DNA of 64,000 nucleotides, from the NCBI GenBank assembly GCA_002427735.1, contig DIYP01000006.1:124001-188000 (forward strand), written 5' to 3'. Numbering within the stretch: position 1 is the first letter of the stretch; each line of letters opens with the position of its first letter. This document shows, in pieces, positions 8,405 to 17,144 of the stretch. The position numbers and the translations under genes were made by a program. Under the pieces are notes generated by a model. That model saw only the letters and a list, made by a program, of their open reading frames with translations, was not told the origin of the DNA and did no database searches. This stretch comes from Flavobacteriales bacterium UBA6051. Lineage in GTDB: Bacteria > Bacteroidota > Bacteroidia > Flavobacteriales_D > Crocinitomicaceae.

Positions 8405-8902
8405 ATGTACGCAATAGTGGAGATAGCAGGGCAGCAATTTAAGGTGCAAAAAGACCAAAAGATCTACGTTCACCGATTGGATGCAGAAGCAGGAAAGAAA
8501 GTAAATTTCGATAAAGTGCTTTTGATTGACAATGGAGGAAAAGTGACGCTTGGCGCCCCGGCTATAAAAGGTGCTTCAGTTTCAGCAAAAGTTGAAGAGC
8601 ACGTTAAAGGTGATAAAGTAATCGTTTTCAGAAAGAAAAGAAGAAAGGGTTACGCTAAGAAGAATGGACATCGTCAGAGCTTTACAGCATTGACTATTTC
8701 TGACATTAAAGCGACTGGAGCGAAACCAGCAGCTAAGAAGGCAGAAGCAAAGAAAGAAGATGCTCCTAAAGCAGAGGCGAAGAAGCCAGCAGCGAAAAAA
8801 GCAGCTCCTAAGAAGGCGGCGGCTCCAAAAGCTGAAGCAAAGAAGCCTGCAGCAAAAAAAGCAGCTCCTAAAAAGGATGCTGATAAAAAAGAAGATAAGT
8901 AG
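8405..8902 (+). CDS. rplU: Ribosomal protein L21 with Lys/Ala-rich C-terminal tail
   Basis: Residues 1-104 are a complete bL21, opening MYAIVEIAGQQFKVQ and including the RRKGYAKKNGHRQ rRNA-binding segment. Residues 105-165 form a low-complexity tail of Lys, Ala, Pro and Glu. Within it a 20-residue unit beginning PKAEAKKPAA is repeated in tandem at 121-140 and 141-160. The canonical protein has about 103 residues, so the tail is an addition. Similar charged tails occur on L21 of other Bacteroidota. It is followed by rpmA after 37 nt, the conserved pair. Confidence 0.97.
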   Translation: MYAIVEIAGQQFKVQKDQKIYVHRLDAEAGKKVNFDKVLLIDNGGKVTLGAPAIKGASVSAKVEEHVKGDKVIVFRKKRRKGYAKKNGHRQSFTALTISDIKATGAKPAAKKAEAKKEDAPKAEAKKPAAKKAAPKKAAAPKAEAKKPAAKKAAPKKDADKKEDK

Positions 8903-8939
8903 AAACTACATCCCTTCTGGGATTTAAATAGTAAACGAA

Positions 8940-9209
8940 ATGGCACATAAGAAAGGAGTCGGAAGTTCTAAAAACGGTCGTGAATCAGAAAGTAAACGAT
9001 TGGGAGTTAAAATTTTTGGAGGACAAGCTGCTATTGCAGGAAACATTATTGTTCGTCAGAGAGGAACTCAGCACCACCCAGGTGAAAATGTTGGTATGGG
9101 GAAAGATCATACACTTTTCGCTCTAACGGATGGTTTAGTAGAATTCCGCAAGAAAAGAAACAATCGTTCGTATGTTTCAGTAGTTCCTTTTGAATCTACT
9201 GAGGCTTAA
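8940..9209 (+). CDS. rpmA: Ribosomal protein L27
   Basis: An 89-residue bL27 that binds near the peptidyl-transferase centre of the 50S subunit. It begins MAHKKGVGSSKNGRES with no cleavable N-terminal extension of the Firmicutes type. The core SKRLGVK and IIVRQRGTQ segments are intact. It is co-transcribed with rplU and followed by a strong terminator. Confidence 0.98.
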   Translation: MAHKKGVGSSKNGRESESKRLGVKIFGGQAAIAGNIIVRQRGTQHHPGENVGMGKDHTLFALTDGLVEFRKKRNNRSYVSVVPFESTEA

Positions 9210-9228
9210 TCGAATGCCAATAATTTGG

Positions 9229-9263
9229 AAAAGCGAGTCTCGGTTTCGGGATTCGCTTTTTTG
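9229..9263 (+). terminator. Rho-independent terminator after rpmA
   Basis: GCGAGTCTCG (9233-9242) pairs with CGGGATTCGC (9247-9256) over 10 positions with two G-T wobbles and a GTTT loop. It is flanked by A and T runs, with TTTTTT following. Confidence 0.85.
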
Positions 9264-9337
9264 TTTTATTCGCCTGAATGAACAACAATTAATTACCTTT
9301 GTTCTCTTGTTTTTGGGAACATTAAATAACAGAAATA

Positions 9338-10612
9338 ATGCTGGAGATACAACGTATCAGAAATGAAAAGGAAGTGATCATTGAAGCGCTTAAGAAAAGG
9401 CACTTTGATGCAACAACTATTGTTGATGAATTAATTCAAACGGATGAGCAATGGCGCTCAAAAAAGGGTGAGTTAGAAAACATCGCCTCCCAGATGAATC
9501 AAATCTCCAAGCAGATCGGCATTCTTTTTAGAGAAGGTAAAGCGGAAGAGGCAAACCAGGCCAAAGCTCAAACCGGAGAGTTAAAGGAAAAAGAAGCGAA
9601 ATTAAAGACGGAAGTCGATGAGCTTGATCAGCAAATAACTGAATTGATGTATCAGTTACCAAATGTTCCGAATGAACTAGTAAAGGCAGGAAAGAGCGAA
9701 GAGGATAATGAAATTGTTGAGGAACATGGAGCTACACCGACGTTCAACTTTGCTCCAAAAGCCCACTGGGATCTAGCACAGAAAAAAGATTTGATTGATT
9801 TTGAACTTGGTGTGAAGATTACAGGTGCAGGTTTTCCTGTTTACAAGGGAAAGGGAGCTCGTTTGCAGCGCGCGTTGATTAGTTTTTTTCTTGATGAAGC
9901 TGAGCGAGCTGGTTATCAAGAGCACCAAGTGCCTCATGTGGTAAACGAAGCATCAGGTTACGGTACTGGGCAGCTTCCTGATAAGGAAGGTCAGATGTAT
10001 CAGATTCCCATGGAAAATGAAGATTTATACCTGATCCCAACAGCTGAGGTACCTCTAACAAACTTGTATCGAAATGTGTTGTTGCCAGATGAAGATTTTT
10101 CTATCAAGATGACAGGGCATACACCTTGTTTTCGTGTAGAAGCTGGTTCATATGGAGCACACGTGCGTGGGTTAAATAGATTGCATCAATTTGACAAAGT
10201 AGAAATCGTGAGAATTGAGCACCCATCCAATACAGAGAAAGCTCTGAACGAAATGATTGATCACGTGAAGGGGCTGTTGGAAAAACTTGGGTTGCAGTAT
10301 CGAATTTTGCGTCTCTGTGGAGGAGATACAGGTTTTGCCGCAGCCATGACATACGATTTTGAAGTCTTCTCGGCAGCTCAGGAAAAATGGTTAGAAGTGA
10401 GCTCTGTTTCACGTTTTGATACATTCCAATCTACTCGATTGAAGTTGAGATTCAAGAATGCTGATAAGAAAAGTCAATTATGCCATACGCTGAATGGTTC
10501 AGCCTTAGCATTGCCGCGAATTATGGCAGCGTTAATGGAAAATCATCAAACAGAAGACGGCATTTTGGTTCCAGAGGTATTACATAAATACACTGGGTTT
10601 AAAAAAATCTAG
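9338..10612 (+). CDS. serS: Seryl-tRNA synthetase
   Basis: A class II synthetase charging tRNA-Ser. The N-terminal coiled-coil arm (about 30-105) is followed by the catalytic core. TAEVPLTNLYRN lies in the serine-binding region, GLNRLHQFDKVE contains motif 2, and NGSALALPRIMAALMENHQ is motif 3. The 424 residues are typical. A TACCTTTG -7 box lies at 9294-9301, about 36 nt before the ATG. It appears to be a single-gene unit closed by a terminator. Confidence 0.97.
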   Translation: MLEIQRIRNEKEVIIEALKKRHFDATTIVDELIQTDEQWRSKKGELENIASQMNQISKQIGILFREGKAEEANQAKAQTGELKEKEAKLKTEVDELDQQITELMYQLPNVPNELVKAGKSEEDNEIVEEHGATPTFNFAPKAHWDLAQKKDLIDFELGVKITGAGFPVYKGKGARLQRALISFFLDEAERAGYQEHQVPHVVNEASGYGTGQLPDKEGQMYQIPMENEDLYLIPTAEVPLTNLYRNVLLPDEDFSIKMTGHTPCFRVEAGSYGAHVRGLNRLHQFDKVEIVRIEHPSNTEKALNEMIDHVKGLLEKLGLQYRILRLCGGDTGFAAAMTYDFEVFSAAQEKWLEVSSVSRFDTFQSTRLKLRFKNADKKSQLCHTLNGSALALPRIMAALMENHQTEDGILVPEVLHKYTGFKKI

Positions 10613-10619
10613 TTACTGA

Positions 10620-10664
10620 AAGAGCTGTTATAAGAAGTTTAAATGTAACAGCTCTTTTATTTTT
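10620..10664 (+). terminator. Rho-independent terminator after serS
   Basis: AAGAGCTGTTA (10620-10630) pairs perfectly over 11 bp with TAACAGCTCTT (10646-10656) across a 15-nt loop. A T-rich run follows. Confidence 0.85.
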
Positions 10665-10678
10665 ACGTTTAATGTGGT

Positions 10679-11500
10679 ATGAACTACATCATTACGCTCT
10701 TATTTCTTGTATTTGCAATATCTGCTCACAGCCAAACGGATACGATTTATGTCTATTTTGATTTTGACAAGGATCGGCTTTCTGAGAAAGAGCAAGGGGC
10801 ATTTGCTGTATTGAACGCGCGTGATATTGAAGTGATTTCTGTAACGACACATTGTGATACCGCTGGGTCCGCACAATACAATATTGATTTATCGCAGCGA
10901 CGGTTAGCTGCCGTTTTGGAGTTGATTTCCCATAAGGAAGTCAAGTTTACTGAAGCATTAGGCGAGTCGAGAGCTGCTGCTTCAGCGTCCTACGATGCAA
11001 AGGAATTTCGTAGAGCTGATATTGTTTTCACTTTGAATAGACCAGTACTTCCGCCAATGGAGGAAGAGGAGGTTGAAGAAGAAGTAGTGGAAGTTGTGAG
11101 CGAAGAGGTGCGAAAAATCACAAATTCGTTTGATGAGTTTATTGAAGGTGATTCGGAAGAAAGTGTCATACAAACCTCAATTCTTTTTTATAACCGATCC
11201 GTTCAATACTTGCCAGTGTCTCAGCCAGAATTGGATGCTTTGTGTGCATTTATGATTGAAAACCCAAAAGTGAAAGCAAATATTCGGGGGCATATATGTT
11301 GTAATCCATATATGGAGTGGGATGATATATCGGAGGGCAGAGCACGAACAGTTTATCAATATCTGTTGCAATGTGGCATAGAAAGGAAGCGATTAACTTA
11401 TCGTGGTTTTGGTACTTCCATCCCTTTTAGGTCGCCTGAAGTAACCGAAGAAGATCGGCGTTTGAACAGACGGGTTGACATTATTTTTATGAAGGAGTGA
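10679..11500 (+). CDS. Exported protein with two OmpA-like domains
   Basis: A signal peptide (about 1-18) is followed by an OmpA-like domain (about 22-120, with YFDFDKDRLS and a GSAQYNIDLSQRR segment). An acidic linker rich in Glu and Val (about 125-145) leads to a second OmpA-like domain (about 165-273, with INGHI-like NIRGHICC, SEGRARTVYQYL and RRVDIIF). OmpA domains bind peptidoglycan diaminopimelate. Two in one chain without a beta-barrel or lipobox suggest a periplasmic cross-bridging or spacer protein. The second domain is the better match. It is the first of three envelope genes in the same direction. Confidence 0.8.
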   Translation: MNYIITLLFLVFAISAHSQTDTIYVYFDFDKDRLSEKEQGAFAVLNARDIEVISVTTHCDTAGSAQYNIDLSQRRLAAVLELISHKEVKFTEALGESRAAASASYDAKEFRRADIVFTLNRPVLPPMEEEEVEEEVVEVVSEEVRKITNSFDEFIEGDSEESVIQTSILFYNRSVQYLPVSQPELDALCAFMIENPKVKANIRGHICCNPYMEWDDISEGRARTVYQYLLQCGIERKRLTYRGFGTSIPFRSPEVTEEDRRLNRRVDIIFMKE

Positions 11501-11539
11501 GTCCTGATTGAGTCCGTCAAATCTCTTATTTTTATATCT

Positions 11540-12085
11540 GTGAAGTATTTGCTCGGTATATTCATTGTTTGCAGTATGTATTCATGTGCTGATCTAAATC
11601 GGTCTGAGCAATTGGAGAGATTAAATGAAGGTCGTACACTGCTAGATAGTATAAATGTGCAGTTTGCTGACATAGATACGTTGCAGTTAACGTTACTTAT
11701 AGATGGTGCTCGTACAGTACATGAGAAAGTCGAAGCATTGAATCTTGATACCATTGATTATGCCTTTGCAAACAAATTAGATCGTTTTCGCCGGATGGGT
11801 CTTGTCGCAGCTGAATCTAATGCTTCCAGAGGAGATTTGGAAGAGAGTATTTCAGCTACGCAGCAGGCAGTCGATGACTTACTTTTGGATATTGAAAATG
11901 GTCACGGCAAAAGGCAAAATTACGATAGCTACATTGATTTTGAACTGACTAAAATAGAAGCATTGCGAGGTCGTTTAAAGATATATAGCTCAAGAATTAA
12001 TGAGGCATTTGACACATTTGATGAATTGCACGTGCTACTTCTGGCAGAAATAGATGAACGAATTGCGTTAAAACAGGTATATTAA
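11540..12085 (+). CDS. Lipoprotein with predicted coiled coil
   Basis: A 181-residue protein starting at GTG. The signal peptide ends in the lipobox YSC with cysteine at residue 16 or so, followed by ADLNRS. The mature part is mostly charged helix (about 20-175), consistent with a coiled coil. No family is recognised. It ends directly before the TPR gene, with the next ATG 19 nt after the stop. A TATTTTTA box at 11527-11534 lies 5 nt before the GTG, so it probably has its own leaderless transcript. Confidence 0.75.
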   Translation: MKYLLGIFIVCSMYSCADLNRSEQLERLNEGRTLLDSINVQFADIDTLQLTLLIDGARTVHEKVEALNLDTIDYAFANKLDRFRRMGLVAAESNASRGDLEESISATQQAVDDLLLDIENGHGKRQNYDSYIDFELTKIEALRGRLKIYSSRINEAFDTFDELHVLLLAEIDERIALKQVY

Positions 12086-12103
12086 TTGTTGGATAAGAAT
12101 AAT

Positions 12104-13951
12104 ATGAGAAAACTAGTTCTGTTTTTTGCGTTAATGGTGGCCTCGCTTTCTGCATTTGGTCAGACAACTGATCAGCAGTTGGCCCAGCATTATTACGATA
12201 AAGGCGAGTTTGACAAGGCGCTGCTTTATTATGAGCGCTTGTATGAACAAGATAATTCGAAGTTTAATTTCACCCGTTACCTTGAGTGCTTATCAGCTAC
12301 CGGAGATGATAAGACAGCGGAAAAATTATTGAAAAAGTCTGTTAGTAAAAATCGAGGTGACAATGAATATGTTGTTTTGCTCGCAAAGTTCTATGAAGAG
12401 CGCAATCAAATTGCAAAGGCTGACAATATTTACAATGATTTAATAGAAAACCTTCAGCCTCGTTCACGCAGTGTCATCGAATTGTATAACCTATTCAAAG
12501 CACAAGGCAAAAGTGATAAAGCATATGAAACACTTGTGAAAGGGAGAAAGTTACTCAATAAAACCTATCCGCTTAATTTTCAGTTTGCTGAATATTATGG
12601 GTCCAAAGGTGAAACGGAGAAAATGATCAATGAATATTTGGATTTGATTGACTATCACCCATCATATGCAAATAGTATTCAACGCGTTTTATCTGCCCAA
12701 GTCGATTTTTCGAAAGAGGATTCAGAAGAGTACCAGTTGTTGAAAGAGGCATTGATTCATAGAACTCAAAAACATCCGGATGAAATGACATACGCCGAGA
12801 TGCTGACATGGTTATTTATTCAGCGACAGAACTTTTCTGCAGCTTTGGTACATATTAAGGCAATGGATAAGCGCTCTGGAGCGAAAGGAAGACAAGTCTA
12901 TGATTTTGGGGCGATCTGTGTTGAAAACAAAGATTTCTCAGCGGCCAGAAGAGCGTTTAAATATGTGGTCGGTTTAGGAGAGGATAGTCAGTATTTTATG
13001 CGTGCCCAGAGCGCCCTGCTTAATGTGAGCTTTCTAGAGGTTACTACACGCAGAAACTTTAGTCAACAAGAACTGGATGAAATCATTGCAGATTATACTT
13101 CTGTACTGGATCGATTTGGTAAAAAACGCACAACATTATCTGTTGTTCTTGAATTGGCGCATATTGAAGCTTTTTATGCCGGGCGCGGACAATCAGCGAT
13201 TGAATTGCTGAACGAAGCACTTGAATTTCAAGGTTTGACTGATGTTCAACGTGCAGAAGTAAAAATGGAACTCGCAGATATACATGTACTTCACGGAGAT
13301 GTTTGGGAAGCGTCTCTTTTATACATGCAGGTTGATAAAGATTTTAAATATGAAGCTATCGGACATGAAGCCAAGTTTAAAAATGCACGCATATTTTATT
13401 ACGACGGAGAGTTTGATTTTGCACAATCACAGTTAGATGTATTGAAGCAGTCGACTTCCAAGTTGATTGCCAATGATGCACTGAAATTATCTCTTCTGAT
13501 AACTGACAACTTCGGTTTGGATAGTAATTATGTAGCGATGTCTCTTTTTGCTCAAGGCGACTTGCTTGTTGAGCAGCATAGATATGAGGAAGCCTATGTA
13601 CTTTTCGATAAAATCATGAGTGAGTTCCCAGCGCATAGTCTTTCAGATGAAATTCTATTGAAAAAAGCATATGCTATGCAATTGAAGGGGCAATGGAACG
13701 AGGCAATAGCACAACTCGAACGACTATTGAAATTCCATGATGAAGATATCTTAGCAGATGATGCCTTGTTTCAGTTGGGCGATATCTATCAGAATCATTT
13801 AATGGATAACAATAAGGCGGCGGAATACTACCGACAAATTCTGTTTGAACATAAAGGAAGTCTATACTCTGCTGAAGCCCGTAAGCGTTTTAGGTCATTA
13901 CGGTCTTTGACTCCAAAAGAAGAAATGGAATTAAATTCGGAAGGGTCTTAA
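12104..13951 (+). CDS. Exported tetratricopeptide-repeat protein
   Basis: ATG at 12104 gives a clean signal peptide (MRKLVLFFALMV... to FGQ). An open TTG six codons earlier is less likely. Several TPR helix pairs run through the chain, with AQHYYDKGEFDKALLYYERL near the start and a final set (about 490-600) resembling CpoB/BamD-type repeats, including FQLGDIYQNHL. A scaffolding role in the periplasm is inferred. Together with the upstream OmpA-domain protein and lipoprotein it forms an envelope locus. No enzyme motif is present. Confidence 0.8.
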   Translation: MRKLVLFFALMVASLSAFGQTTDQQLAQHYYDKGEFDKALLYYERLYEQDNSKFNFTRYLECLSATGDDKTAEKLLKKSVSKNRGDNEYVVLLAKFYEERNQIAKADNIYNDLIENLQPRSRSVIELYNLFKAQGKSDKAYETLVKGRKLLNKTYPLNFQFAEYYGSKGETEKMINEYLDLIDYHPSYANSIQRVLSAQVDFSKEDSEEYQLLKEALIHRTQKHPDEMTYAEMLTWLFIQRQNFSAALVHIKAMDKRSGAKGRQVYDFGAICVENKDFSAARRAFKYVVGLGEDSQYFMRAQSALLNVSFLEVTTRRNFSQQELDEIIADYTSVLDRFGKKRTTLSVVLELAHIEAFYAGRGQSAIELLNEALEFQGLTDVQRAEVKMELADIHVLHGDVWEASLLYMQVDKDFKYEAIGHEAKFKNARIFYYDGEFDFAQSQLDVLKQSTSKLIANDALKLSLLITDNFGLDSNYVAMSLFAQGDLLVEQHRYEEAYVLFDKIMSEFPAHSLSDEILLKKAYAMQLKGQWNEAIAQLERLLKFHDEDILADDALFQLGDIYQNHLMDNNKAAEYYRQILFEHKGSLYSAEARKRFRSLRSLTPKEEMELNSEGS

Positions 13952-14006
13952 CACTTCTTAAGATTTCATTTGTAAGTATTTAAGGGTATTAGCGCTCCTA
14001 GTATAA

Positions 14007-14648
14007 ATGCTTTCTATGAAAAACATACTTATTGCGACAATTGCGTCTTTCGTTTTGCTTTCATGTTCAGCTTCGTCTGAACCTGAGCAACCAATAGTTA
14101 CTCCTCCAGCTAACTTGGAATCTCTACAAACTGCTTACTTTGCCAGTGGTTGTTTTTGGTGTGTGGAAGCAATCTTCGAATCTGTAAATGGTGTAGAAGA
14201 AGCCGTTTCTGGATATGCAGGTGGCACTTCCAAGAATCCGACATACATGGAGGTGAGTGCGGGTAGAACTAATCATGCAGAGACAGTAAAGGTATACTAC
14301 GATTCAAGTGTTGTAAAGTTTGAAACATTAGTAGACGTCTTTTTTAATTCCCACGATCCAACGACATTGAATCAGCAAGGCCCTGATCGCGGACCGCAAT
14401 ATAGATCGATTGCTTTCTATCAGACTCCTGAAGAACGAAGAATTATTGAAACGAAAATTGAAGAGTTGTTGATAGACGGAGTCTTCTCAAAAATCACGAC
14501 TCAAGTGGTTGCTCATGACACCTTTTGGGAAGCTGAAGGGTATCACCAAGACTATGAGCGCAATAATCCGGGTAATGGTTACGTGCAAAATGTGTCCATT
14601 CCTCGTTTGAATAAATTCAAGCGTAAGATGCCGGAAGTACTGAAATAG
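14007..14648 (+). CDS. msrA: Peptide methionine sulfoxide reductase MsrA, lipoprotein form
   Basis: It reduces methionine-S-sulfoxide in proteins. The catalytic motif GCFWC lies at 48-52. Downstream DPTTLNQQGPDRGPQYRS is a family signature. The first 20 residues are a lipoprotein signal ending LLSC, so the enzyme is predicted to be membrane-anchored outside the cytoplasm, most likely repairing envelope proteins. The ATG at 14007 is used; an internal ATG at 14016 is also possible. No msrB follows in this window. Confidence 0.95.
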   Translation: MLSMKNILIATIASFVLLSCSASSEPEQPIVTPPANLESLQTAYFASGCFWCVEAIFESVNGVEEAVSGYAGGTSKNPTYMEVSAGRTNHAETVKVYYDSSVVKFETLVDVFFNSHDPTTLNQQGPDRGPQYRSIAFYQTPEERRIIETKIEELLIDGVFSKITTQVVAHDTFWEAEGYHQDYERNNPGNGYVQNVSIPRLNKFKRKMPEVLK

Positions 14649-14688
14649 TTTTACAAGTAGATCATCAGTGGCGACGAATTAATTTAGC

Positions 14689-14696
14689 TACTTTTG
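14689..14696 (+). promoter_or_regulatory. -7 box directly before the arylsulfotransferase-like gene
   Basis: TACTTTTG matches TAnnTTTG exactly and is followed by GTT and then the ATG at 14700. Transcription would start at or next to the start codon. No good -33 element is seen. Confidence 0.55.
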
Positions 14697-14699
14697 GTT

Positions 14700-16100
14700 A
14701 TGCTTCGAACGCTATTTTCTCTTTTAGTCACACTATTATTCCATAGTTCGTTTTTAGCGCAAACTGTAGGGGTGGTAATCCATAAAAGTGGAGTGTCTGA
14801 TGGTTATTTCGTCATCAGTCCCATGGGCTTTGATACCACTTATTTGCTCAACAATTGTGGGAGAGTTCTTAATAGTTGGTCAAGTAAATTCAAGAATGGG
14901 ATGTTTGCGCAAATCACCTCAAAAGGAACTTTGGTAAAGTCTGCTTTGGATGAGAAAACTGCACATTTTGTTGGTGGAGGAGCTTCGGGAATCTTGTTGG
15001 AGTATGATTGGAACGGGAATCTTCTTTGGGAGTTTAAAATTTCAGATTCTACTCAACGGTTACACCACGACTTGGAGGTTTTACCCAATGGAAATATTCT
15101 TGGAGTGGCATGGGAGATAAAGTCCCGTGAAGCATGCATCGAAGAGGGGAGGGACCCGCAAAACTTACCGGAAAAAGGCTTATGGTTCCCTGTTGTGTAT
15201 GAAATCAAGCCTATTTATCCTAATTCAGCGTCCATCGTTTGGGAATGGCATGCATGGGATCATCTCATTCAAGATTTTGATCCTTCAAAAAATAACTATG
15301 GTGTTATTGCAAAGCACCCGGAACGGATTGACGTGAATAAGGGAGTGAATATAAATAGTCGAAAGGCAAAAAGTGACTGGGCCCATATTAATGGTATTCA
15401 CTACAATGCTGACTTGGATCATATTTGCCTAAGCGCTCCAAAATTCAATGAAATCTGGATGATTGATCACTCTTCAAATACTGATCAGGCGGCTACTTCG
15501 AAGGGTGGTAAAAGAGGTAAAGGTGGAGATTTAATTTGGAGGTGGGGGAATCCGTCGAGTTACGATCAAGGAAATGGACTGGATGAACAGTTGTCTTTCC
15601 AGCATAATTGCGAATGGGTTGATGCAGGGAGCTCTTATGGAGGTCAAATTTCCGTATTCAGTAATCGTGAGAAAGAAGGTGAAAAGAAAGTGTCCGGAGT
15701 CAAAATCATTGATGCTAAATTCGATCATGCGAGGAATGCTTATCCAATGAAAAATGGCCAATTCTTGCCAAGTAAGCCATCCTATACCTACACCTTGCCA
15801 TTCGAGTTGTTTTCACCTCGTGTCTCAGGTGTTCAGGTCTTACCTAATGGGAACAAGCTCATTTGTTCTGGTGCCAATGGATGTGTTTTTGAAGTTGACG
15901 GCGAGGAGAATATTGTTTGGAAGTATATCGTCCCGATTGGGAAGGATAACAAGCTTGTAAGACAAGGGACGAAACCCGAGAAGAACAAAAGTATTTTTAC
16001 AGTACATCGTTACCCGGTAGACTTTTCGGGATTCAAAGGAAGAGATCTCACTCCAAAGCACGCAATAGAGTTGAACCCTTTACCCTGTAAGACACCGTAA
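14700..16100 (+). CDS. Exported arylsulfotransferase (ASST)-like protein
   Basis: A signal peptide (MLRTLFSLLV... to LAQ) precedes a repetitive beta-propeller-like chain. Segments such as HHDLEVLPNGNILGVAWE, WAHINGIHYNADLD and SGVQVLPNGNKLICSGANG are typical of ASST-type propellers. ASST enzymes move sulfate between phenolic compounds through a histidine intermediate. Several conserved-looking histidines are present, but activity cannot be assigned. An upstream TTG frame start at 14694 overlaps the promoter and is rejected. The stop abuts the stop of the convergent PorP gene with no gap (TAATTA). Confidence 0.8.
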   Translation: MLRTLFSLLVTLLFHSSFLAQTVGVVIHKSGVSDGYFVISPMGFDTTYLLNNCGRVLNSWSSKFKNGMFAQITSKGTLVKSALDEKTAHFVGGGASGILLEYDWNGNLLWEFKISDSTQRLHHDLEVLPNGNILGVAWEIKSREACIEEGRDPQNLPEKGLWFPVVYEIKPIYPNSASIVWEWHAWDHLIQDFDPSKNNYGVIAKHPERIDVNKGVNINSRKAKSDWAHINGIHYNADLDHICLSAPKFNEIWMIDHSSNTDQAATSKGGKRGKGGDLIWRWGNPSSYDQGNGLDEQLSFQHNCEWVDAGSSYGGQISVFSNREKEGEKKVSGVKIIDAKFDHARNAYPMKNGQFLPSKPSYTYTLPFELFSPRVSGVQVLPNGNKLICSGANGCVFEVDGEENIVWKYIVPIGKDNKLVRQGTKPEKNKSIFTVHRYPVDFSGFKGRDLTPKHAIELNPLPCKTP

Positions 16101-17141
16101 TTAACGAATACTTGGTCGTCGGGAAAATCGGAAAAATGGATTTGGATTCTGGAATTTGAGATAAATCTCCGAACCTCCACGTCCTTGCGACGCCGCTCTT
16201 AAACCGGAGGTGTTGAGGTCGTAAGAATAACCCAAAGAAAATCCGGCATATTCAATTTCGATACTTGGAGAAATGGCATCTCCTACACGATAATAACCTC
16301 CCGCACTAATAGCGAATCCCTTTCTATTGCCTGTATACTTTGCTCCTTCTTGTACCAGGTATCTGAACATCATTCCGATGTTTATTTCTCTTGATGGTCC
16401 CTGGAAAAAAGCTGTTAGTCGAGGACGTAAAGCCAGTTTTGAATAGCCAGAAGCGTAATGCATATCAGCGTGAAAAGCCAGTCGAGAATAAAGACGGTCT
16501 GCACCACCAAATTGTGATTCAAGTTCAGGTCTGGATAGGTGATGATATGCGAAGCCAATTTGAGCTCTTACTTTGTCAAAAGAAGCAAGGTTGCTCGCTG
16601 CGGTTCCGTATGCCCACATCGCTCCGGCGGAAAAATCAACATAGCTCTCACTACCAAACATCATAGTTTCATTACTTGATAAAGTCGGATCATATCCCTG
16701 TCCGGTAAACTGTGAATCCCATTGAAGCTGTCCGGGATTCATAGATTGTTGCGCCCACCCTCCTGTAATTCCAATGGAAGCGGTATTCAAATCGTTCATA
16801 TAGACAATTCCGGAAAGTGACAAGTTAACTTTTGTTGTTCCAAATTTGGTCGATCCGGCAACATCTCGATACGTATTTAATGCTACACCCATGTGCGCAT
16901 TTTTACCTTTATCCTTAAATAATGCACCTTCTCCAGTAAACGAAAAAGTATTGTAAGGATTAGAGATCGACCCCCATTGTGTTTTGAAGTTCACTGCAGC
17001 TCTAAAGTTTCCATCAAAGACACCTGCAGCAGCTGGGTTAATTACTGTTGGAGCAACGTGAAACATGGTGAAATGAATATCCTGAGCTTTAAGAGATAGG
17101 CTCATACACACAAGAACGAAACTGATGACTATTTTTTGCAT
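16101..17141 (-). CDS. PorP/SprF-family type IX secretion outer-membrane protein
   Basis: A signal peptide (1-19) is followed by the opening QDIHFTMFHVAPTVINPAAAG, the hallmark of PorP/SprF proteins. Alternating beta-strand character continues to the end. These proteins are paired with T9SS substrates that carry type B sorting domains and help localise them at the surface. It begins 3 nt after the large type B substrate gene, which supports a dedicated pair similar to SprF and SprB. Confidence 0.9.
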   Translation of the reverse strand: MQKIVISFVLVCMSLSLKAQDIHFTMFHVAPTVINPAAAGVFDGNFRAAVNFKTQWGSISNPYNTFSFTGEGALFKDKGKNAHMGVALNTYRDVAGSTKFGTTKVNLSLSGIVYMNDLNTASIGITGGWAQQSMNPGQLQWDSQFTGQGYDPTLSSNETMMFGSESYVDFSAGAMWAYGTAASNLASFDKVRAQIGFAYHHLSRPELESQFGGADRLYSRLAFHADMHYASGYSKLALRPRLTAFFQGPSREINIGMMFRYLVQEGAKYTGNRKGFAISAGGYYRVGDAISPSIEIEYAGFSLGYSYDLNTSGLRAASQGRGGSEIYLKFQNPNPFFRFSRRPSIR

Positions 17142-17144
17142 AGC

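Noticed and set aside
8674..8946. An antisense frame over the rplU tail, rich in Ala and Phe
   Set aside because: It is the mirror of the low-complexity Lys/Ala tail and has no independent support.
13946..13963. TCTTAA/TTAAGA hairpin after the TPR gene as a terminator
   Set aside because: The stem is only 6 AT-rich base pairs with no strong T run, too weak to list.
14694..14699. TTG at 14694 as the start of the ASST-like gene
   Set aside because: It lies within the -7 box, and the ATG at 14700 gives a complete signal peptide.
15127..15336. Lys-rich 69-codon frame inside the ASST-like gene
   Set aside because: It is an alternative frame of a supported gene on the same strand.
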